Below, piece by piece: positions 15,250 to 19,834 of a stretch of DNA of 19,834 nt. Numbering within the stretch: the first letter of the stretch is position 1; every line of letters begins with the position of its first letter. A program made the translations under genes and the position numbers. Below the pieces are notes generated by a model. It had not been told where the DNA came from. It saw only the letters and a program-made list of their open reading frames with translations, and ran no database searches. The stretch spans positions 1 to 19,834 of the forward strand of contig DAHXNM010000157.1 in assembly GCA_027365375.1 (NCBI GenBank). The letters run 5' to 3'. Origin of the DNA: Ferrimicrobium sp. (GTDB lineage Bacteria > Actinomycetota > Acidimicrobiia > Acidimicrobiales > Acidimicrobiaceae).

Positions 15250-17190
15250 ATGCATAAACCCCAGCCGCCGCAGCCATGGTTCGGCAACCCAACCTTCGTT
15301 GACCAGGTGATCGCAGCCACGATTGCCAGCCTGGACGAGCAGGAACGACAGCTAGCACCGACAGTAGCAGCTCCGCTCATCCTTGCACTCACGCCTGCGT
15401 TATTGGACCCAGTCGCGAGTCGCAAAAGTGCAGAACTCACGGCTGTCACCCTCCAACGGTTGGGCTATCCCCCCTCCGTTGGCCTCAGCCTCATCGAGTC
15501 GCTCGCGCACTTGGTGGCTCAGCATCGAACAGACAGTGACTCAGTGTTGATAGATCGACAACGACAGCGTCTCCAAGCTCGTGCCGTCGATGCCCTGTCG
15601 CGACGCCAAAGCGCCGAGTTGCATTCCGCCCTCGCACTCAGCCACCACGATCCGCTGACTGGCCTCATGAATAGACGTGGATTTGTTGATGCCATAACTA
15701 CTAGTCTGCTTCGAGCGAAGCGCTCACATACCAACGTGGCACTCGCCATTCTCGATCTCACATCATTAACAGTGACGAATGACGAGCGCGATCCCCGCGA
15801 CAGTGACCGGTTAATGACGGAACTAGCCAGACAACTAGACTCCCTCACTCGATCAACCGATACGATCGCCCGTCTCAGTGGCGCTACCTTCGCCCTTCTC
15901 ATCGAAGGCGACAACGATCGCGCCGAGATGCTCGCTATCGTCGAACGTGAGCTGAGAGGGGTTGAGCTTAGTACCTCGTTGGCTGGGAAGGTAAATCCAC
16001 CGACATGGCATGCTGGCCTCGCCGTCTATCCCCATGATGGCACCGATTCGTTAGCACTTCTCAGTCTCGCCGAAGCTGCTCTAGTGGAAGCACGTACGAT
16101 GGATGCAACGCCCGGCCTCAAGACAGCCTTCGCCTCATCATCACCCCAACTCAAAGAATCTAGACCGGTGACCGGTGTATATTCACCGATTGGCGATGGT
16201 GGCGACCATCTCGAGGTACGGTATCAGCCAATCGTTGACCTAGTCACTGGATCTATCGCACACCTAGAGGCACTCGTTCGGCTGAAGACACCGGCGGGCG
16301 TTGTGGGTCCCGAGGACTTCATCGATTCGCTCGCACGAGAGGAGCGTCGGACACTCTTTGAGGTCGTTCTCTCCCAAGTAGCCGATGATATTCAAGATTA
16401 CGGTGTCTCGATACCAATCTCGGTCAACATCGAACCCGATCTAATCTCCGAAGATGGTTATGCCGAGTCAATAATTTCCATCTGGAGAGCGCGAGGTATA
16501 CCAGCTCGTCTACTATCGATCGAGATCACAGAGACGCAAGACCTTGTATCACTCGCCTATGGACCATTGGCTCTCATCAAAGCCGCTGGACACCGCTTGG
16601 CGCTCGATGATTTCGGAACCGGATATGCCTCGCTATCACGAATTATGAGCTTCCCATTCGACGAGATCAAGCTAGATCGAGCCTTCTCAGAGCCTATAGA
16701 TCTGCTCAACGTTGGTCTCCCGCTCATGACTGTGGCGATCGACATGAGCCAACTCATGGATGTCGACCTAGTCATTGAAGGGATAGAAGACCCTCGCATG
16801 ATCCCAGTCCTGCGGACCTTGGGTGCAAAACTAGCTCAAGGCTATGCGCTCAGTCGTCCATCATCTATAACTGATGTGCTCGCGCTCGCGAATCCATTGC
16901 CTCTAGCCACCGGCTTATCGCACTCAATGATAGTGGGTGCGGTCCAGAGCTTTCGATGGGAGCGGGCCGTGCTCTCGCTAGCGGCAAGCGAAGGAGCAAC
17001 CACCGATCTGTCCGCAGAGTGTACAATCGTCGACACACTGGCCGATCTAGATCTGATCGGATTGCATCAAGCTCAGCATCTGCTCGCTCAACGCCTGCTT
17101 CTTGACAACGACTCGGCTACTGTGAACGAATTCTGTCGGCTCGGCAAAGAATTACGACAACTCATCTCCACTCGTCTCGCCTCCGACTGA
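15250..17190 (+). CDS. Cyclic-di-GMP phosphodiesterase: degenerate GGDEF plus intact EAL domain
   Basis: A 646-residue protein without transmembrane segments. Residues 1-125 form a helical N-terminal region. A GGDEF-type domain follows (about 132-285; DPLTGLMNRRGF at 134-145) in which GGDEF has become SGATF (210-214) and the FDxD metal site is lost, so it cannot make cyclic-di-GMP. The EAL domain (about 320-545) keeps the catalytic set: EAL (Glu340), SVNIEPDLI (Asn393), IEITET (Glu425), LDDFGTGYAS (Asp453, Asp454), EIKLDR (Lys474), VIEGIED (Glu510) and AQGYALSRP (Gln530). It should hydrolyse cyclic-di-GMP, with the dead GGDEF perhaps acting as a GTP sensor. A further helical tail of about 100 residues has no recognised domain. 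AAGGA and GAGAG lie upstream of the ATG. The gene overlaps the end of tyrA by 39 bp. Confidence 0.9.
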   Translation: MHKPQPPQPWFGNPTFVDQVIAATIASLDEQERQLAPTVAAPLILALTPALLDPVASRKSAELTAVTLQRLGYPPSVGLSLIESLAHLVAQHRTDSDSVLIDRQRQRLQARAVDALSRRQSAELHSALALSHHDPLTGLMNRRGFVDAITTSLLRAKRSHTNVALAILDLTSLTVTNDERDPRDSDRLMTELARQLDSLTRSTDTIARLSGATFALLIEGDNDRAEMLAIVERELRGVELSTSLAGKVNPPTWHAGLAVYPHDGTDSLALLSLAEAALVEARTMDATPGLKTAFASSSPQLKESRPVTGVYSPIGDGGDHLEVRYQPIVDLVTGSIAHLEALVRLKTPAGVVGPEDFIDSLAREERRTLFEVVLSQVADDIQDYGVSIPISVNIEPDLISEDGYAESIISIWRARGIPARLLSIEITETQDLVSLAYGPLALIKAAGHRLALDDFGTGYASLSRIMSFPFDEIKLDRAFSEPIDLLNVGLPLMTVAIDMSQLMDVDLVIEGIEDPRMIPVLRTLGAKLAQGYALSRPSSITDVLALANPLPLATGLSHSMIVGAVQSFRWERAVLSLAASEGATTDLSAECTIVDTLADLDLIGLHQAQHLLAQRLLLDNDSATVNEFCRLGKELRQLISTRLASD

Positions 17191-18165
17191 GGCGACCATA
17201 ATCGCATCCGCTAACTCGGTAAGTTCAACGATCACACTGCCGCGCCGAGCCATCCTCTTAAACTCCACCACCAACTCGTCAAGGAGAACGCGCCGGGTGT
17301 TCTTGGAGTCATTACGGGTAAGCAAGCCTTCGGCTCCAAAATGGCCTGACCGCGTCCAAGCAAGCAACCAATCCTCATCATCCAAGTGATCTCGGCATGC
17401 CTCGAGTTCCGAGATCAAAGCGTCAATCACAGCTTTGAGATGACTCCGATTCGGATGGAGCATCTCGACGATTCGTGTGGGTTCGGTTCGTGCCACCCGA
17501 ACGCTGTCGCGAATCGAACCCGCCGCCAAGAGTTGCAGGAGGGCATGGCTATCGTCATCACCCACTATGCGTCCAAGTGCCACCGCACTGACGTGAGGCA
17601 ACGTTGACACCATGGCTATCGCACGATCGTGATCTGCTAATTCGATTGGAACGACTCCATTGCCCAACATCAGAGGTACTCGGGTTGCCAACACCAACGA
17701 CTCTGGATCCTCATTGCCGGTGAGCACCAGTGCCCAGTTGGCATTCGCGAAGATAGAGGGGTCTGCACTCTTTGCACCATTCCCCTCGCGCCCTGTCATT
17801 GGGTGTAGGCTCACATATCGCACCGTTGCTGAACTTGGGCGATCGAGCGCTAGTTCACCCTTCACCGAAGCAATATCGCATACAACTGGACGCCGACTCG
17901 CTACACTCGTCAGCCGGCCAATCTCATCACGGATCCATCGCACCGATGGTGTCGGCGATGCAATGACAATGACGTCACTCACCTCGACAAGCTCCTGTAG
18001 CGACGGCGCCGCCTCCACATCGAATTGTCGTCGAACATACTCAAGTGAGCTGGTGTTGAGGTCATAACCAATTACTGAAACGTGTGCTGCCAGTGCTCCG
18101 GCAAGAGAAGCACCCATGTGGCCCAGACCGACAATCCCTACCCGCTCTAGAGGCTCTACAAACAA
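17152..18165 (-). CDS. tyrA: Prephenate dehydrogenase (tyrosine synthesis)
   Basis: Converts prephenate to 4-hydroxyphenylpyruvate with NAD(P), the committed step to tyrosine. The 337 residues hold an N-terminal Rossmann domain (RVGIVGLGHMGASLAGAL at 8-25, acidic Asp35 after the second strand), DIASVKGE (97-104), the substrate loop LHPMTGRE (120-127, catalytic-type His121) and the helical dimer domain beginning ADHDRAIAMVSTLPHVSAVAL (177-197, His191). There is no ACT domain, so feedback inhibition by tyrosine is not evident. The start is a TTG at 18165 with GGGGGAT eight bases upstream; no better ATG fits the glycine-rich loop. It follows pheA by 14 bases and the two are surely co-transcribed. 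The C-terminal coding end overlaps the convergent EAL gene. Confidence 0.87.
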   Translation of the reverse strand: MFVEPLERVGIVGLGHMGASLAGALAAHVSVIGYDLNTSSLEYVRRQFDVEAAPSLQELVEVSDVIVIASPTPSVRWIRDEIGRLTSVASRRPVVCDIASVKGELALDRPSSATVRYVSLHPMTGREGNGAKSADPSIFANANWALVLTGNEDPESLVLATRVPLMLGNGVVPIELADHDRAIAMVSTLPHVSAVALGRIVGDDDSHALLQLLAAGSIRDSVRVARTEPTRIVEMLHPNRSHLKAVIDALISELEACRDHLDDEDWLLAWTRSGHFGAEGLLTRNDSKNTRRVLLDELVVEFKRMARRGSVIVELTELADAIMVASVGGETSGDELS

Positions 18166-18179
18166 CGCACATCCCCCAT

Positions 18180-19094
18180 CTAAGCGTCAGGAGGAGAGGT
18201 GTCTTCGTAAAGGAGCACTCCACGAGGTAGCTGTGTCGAAGGTGTCACTACCTCTTTTTCCGTCCATCGAGGATAGCAACCCATCAATTTAACCTGATGT
18301 CCGGCTCGCAAGAGCGAACGGAGCAGTGAGCGAACTGGATCCAGTTGTGCATGTCCGTCAGCCACGACAACAAAGCAGTGGACATCTCGTTCACCCGCAA
18401 GTGGGCGTGAAAGGATTGATGTCATGTTGACCTCATGAATCTTGAACTGACTCGCGATCTCGCTCAGTGCGCCCACTGCATCAAAGCGCGGAACGATGGC
18501 CAGCATCGTGCGGTCAGAGCCAGTAGGTGCTGGAAGGGCGTTCGCTATCAAAGCGAACCTAGTTCTAAGCTCGCTCACCTGAGCCACTTCAGTTGCGACT
18601 GCATTAAGCCCCACCTGCGCACCGACACTCGGCGGTGCAAGCGCCATAAGCCCAGCATCGCGTGCGCTGATAACCTCATCACAGGCCGCCTTGGTCGAGA
18701 TGGCATGACGTACATTCATCCCGCGATGACGAATGAAATCCGCACAGAGATCGAGAATCATCGAATGAGAGATCACCGTGTGCACAGATGCCTCACCATT
18801 TAGAGAAAATCCCCATATCTCTTCCGCAAGAACCGCCTCGCCGATGATCAACGCATCCTCAGCATCGAATATCAGACGATCGAGAGTAAGGGTTAACTCG
18901 CCCTCAGTTGAGTTCTCGATAGGAAGCACGCCAAAAAGACCAGGTGTCGTAGATACCGTAAAGATGACCTGCTCTACCGATGGCATCGGCAGCGGGTCAA
19001 ACTCGGTGAACCCAAAAAGCTCGATGACTCGATGGTCAGAACTGCCTAGCGGTCCAGCGAAACAGATCATCGGCTGCTCACGGTTTTGTACCAA
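18180..19094 (-). CDS. pheA: Prephenate dehydratase with ACT domain (phenylalanine synthesis)
   Basis: Converts prephenate to phenylpyruvate for phenylalanine synthesis. The 304 residues have a two-lobed catalytic part: GVLPIENSTEGEL (55-67), AISTKAACDEV (131-141) and ELRTRFALIA (175-184) containing the TRF active-site motif. An ACT domain follows (about 195-275). The ACT keeps the GAL part (VGALSEI) of the Phe-sensing site, but the ESRP motif reads LSRP (Ser229-Pro231), and the N-terminal GPEGTFS block reads GPLGSSD, so regulation and perhaps kinetics may differ from the norm. The start is TTG at 19094, supported by a strong AAGGAGGG six bases upstream. No chorismate mutase domain is fused. 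It is the first gene of a pheA-tyrA pair. Confidence 0.88.
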   Translation of the reverse strand: MVQNREQPMICFAGPLGSSDHRVIELFGFTEFDPLPMPSVEQVIFTVSTTPGLFGVLPIENSTEGELTLTLDRLIFDAEDALIIGEAVLAEEIWGFSLNGEASVHTVISHSMILDLCADFIRHRGMNVRHAISTKAACDEVISARDAGLMALAPPSVGAQVGLNAVATEVAQVSELRTRFALIANALPAPTGSDRTMLAIVPRFDAVGALSEIASQFKIHEVNMTSILSRPLAGERDVHCFVVVADGHAQLDPVRSLLRSLLRAGHQVKLMGCYPRWTEKEVVTPSTQLPRGVLLYEDTSPPDA

Positions 19095-19689
19095 CGAAAC
19101 CCTCCTTCACGCATACGCTGTTCCCTCAAGCCTAGGACGGGAAGGCTCACGCCGCCAACAGCCAGTCCACGACCACCGTCGAATCAATAGAACACCGGCA
19201 TATCACTTGGCTGTGCTGGTTTCGACACCCCACCAACTTTAGAGGTTTCAACCCAGCTAGGCTACTCCGCTAAAATCTTTCAAAACCAGAACGGCTGCAA
19301 GAGTCGATCGATAGCGTTATTGATGGCCAGATATTGGAATGGCTCTAGCCTGTCGAAACGATAATTACAGCATCAACCTCACCGACCAGTCAGCCAAATG
19401 GCAACCATACACGCGAGGATCGGCTCCGCACCTAACGTGATAGAAGCTGCATCATCAAGACCGGTAACGACAGTCTATCCGGGAGAGTAAATGAGTTCTG
19501 GTCCAACACCACAGAGGAACATTTCGGTGAAACAATTAGAGCGAAGGCTTCCAAATCGGCCAACGAAGCTCATGGTTCAACACCGATCACTCTCAAAAAC
19601 TCCGAAAGTGATGGCGATGGCAACTGGTACCCGGGAAATTTAGCTGCATTAAGCCCACCTAGTCGCTACCGATAGCTAAAGTCAAGAAG
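19095..19689. other. Long intergenic region between pheA and the PPOX-fold gene
   Basis: About 600 bases with no confident gene. It must hold the divergent promoters of pheA-tyrA and of the last gene. A plus-strand frame from ATG 19491 to TAG 19643 codes 50 mostly basic residues (MSSGPTPQRNISVKQLERRL and onward) and has GGGAGA just upstream, but nothing else supports it. No leader-peptide attenuator rich in Phe or Tyr codons and no T-box was recognised before pheA. Confidence 0.45.
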
Positions 19690-19834
19690 ATGACTACGCA
19701 CGCCGAGCTGACAAAAGATGATATGGACTTCATCCATGGCCAGGAGTTGTTTTTTGTTGCGACAGCGCCGCTGAGTGACCATGGCCACATCAACTGTTCT
19801 CCCAAGGGCTTGCGCGATACCCTCTATCTCCCTG
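19690..19834 (+). CDS. Pyridoxamine 5'-phosphate oxidase-fold flavin protein, 5' end only
   Basis: The first 48 residues of a gene cut by the window end. MDFIHGQELFFVATAPLSDH followed by GHINCSPKG is the typical N-terminus of small pyridoxamine-phosphate-oxidase-like FMN or F420 proteins, in which FxATA is the first beta strand and the SPKG segment binds the flavin phosphate region. ATG at 19690 follows AAGAAG closely; no better start is seen and a stop lies upstream. The substrate is unknown: such proteins include general flavin reductases and F420-dependent enzymes common in actinobacteria. Confidence 0.75.
   Translation, partial: MTTHAELTKDDMDFIHGQELFFVATAPLSDHGHINCSPKGLRDTLYLP

Overview
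The window looks like chromosomal DNA of a moderate-GC actinomycete (roughly 54% G+C by eye). The acyl-CoA ligases, an LldD2-type lactate dehydrogenase, a SCO6745-family protein, a DinB-fold protein of the mycothiol-enzyme type and several GTG/TTG starts all fit Actinomycetota. An acidophilic iron-oxidising Acidimicrobiia lineage such as Ferrimicrobium would match the base composition, but this is inference only. No rRNA, tRNA, CRISPR array, insertion sequence or phage module was recognised.

Layout. Positions 1-1100 (minus strand) are a decay zone. It holds a remnant of a FmdE-like protein interrupted by an in-frame TGA at the window edge, and an ArsA-type arsenite ATPase broken by at least two frameshifts with a damaged signature motif. 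Next come an aminoglycoside-phosphotransferase-fold kinase (minus) and a divergent MFS exporter (plus). A DinB-like gene and an FMN-dependent L-lactate dehydrogenase form a two-gene minus-strand operon. An AcuI/YhdH-type acyl-CoA reductase (plus) meets a diguanylate cyclase (minus) tail to tail. They are followed by a stand-alone ABC ATPase (plus), a gamma-carbonic-anhydrase-like protein (minus) and a SCO6745-family protein (plus).

Positions 11108-14933 form a tight minus-strand operon: an AMP-forming fatty-acyl-CoA ligase, a 73-residue unknown protein coupled on both sides, and acetoacetyl-CoA synthetase. A large degenerate-GGDEF/EAL protein (plus) then meets the aromatic amino acid pair pheA-tyrA (minus). 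The window ends inside a pyridoxamine-phosphate-oxidase-fold gene (plus).

Functional themes. Four units concern organic and fatty acid carbon: lactate dehydrogenase, acryloyl-CoA-type reductase, and the two acyl/acetoacetyl-CoA ligases. Two proteins make and break cyclic-di-GMP: an intact GGDEF with an I-site, and an EAL protein with a dead GGDEF. pheA and tyrA are the two terminal enzymes of phenylalanine and tyrosine synthesis from prephenate. Three convergent pairs overlap at their 3' ends by 14, 18 and 39 bp, so the region is compact apart from the decayed left end and a few non-coding gaps.

I found no clearly novel multi-gene system. The points most worth a second look are the in-frame TGA in the FmdE-like remnant, the doubly coupled 73-residue protein between two CoA ligases, the altered allosteric motif in PheA, and the changed zinc-ligand position in the gamma-carbonic anhydrase.
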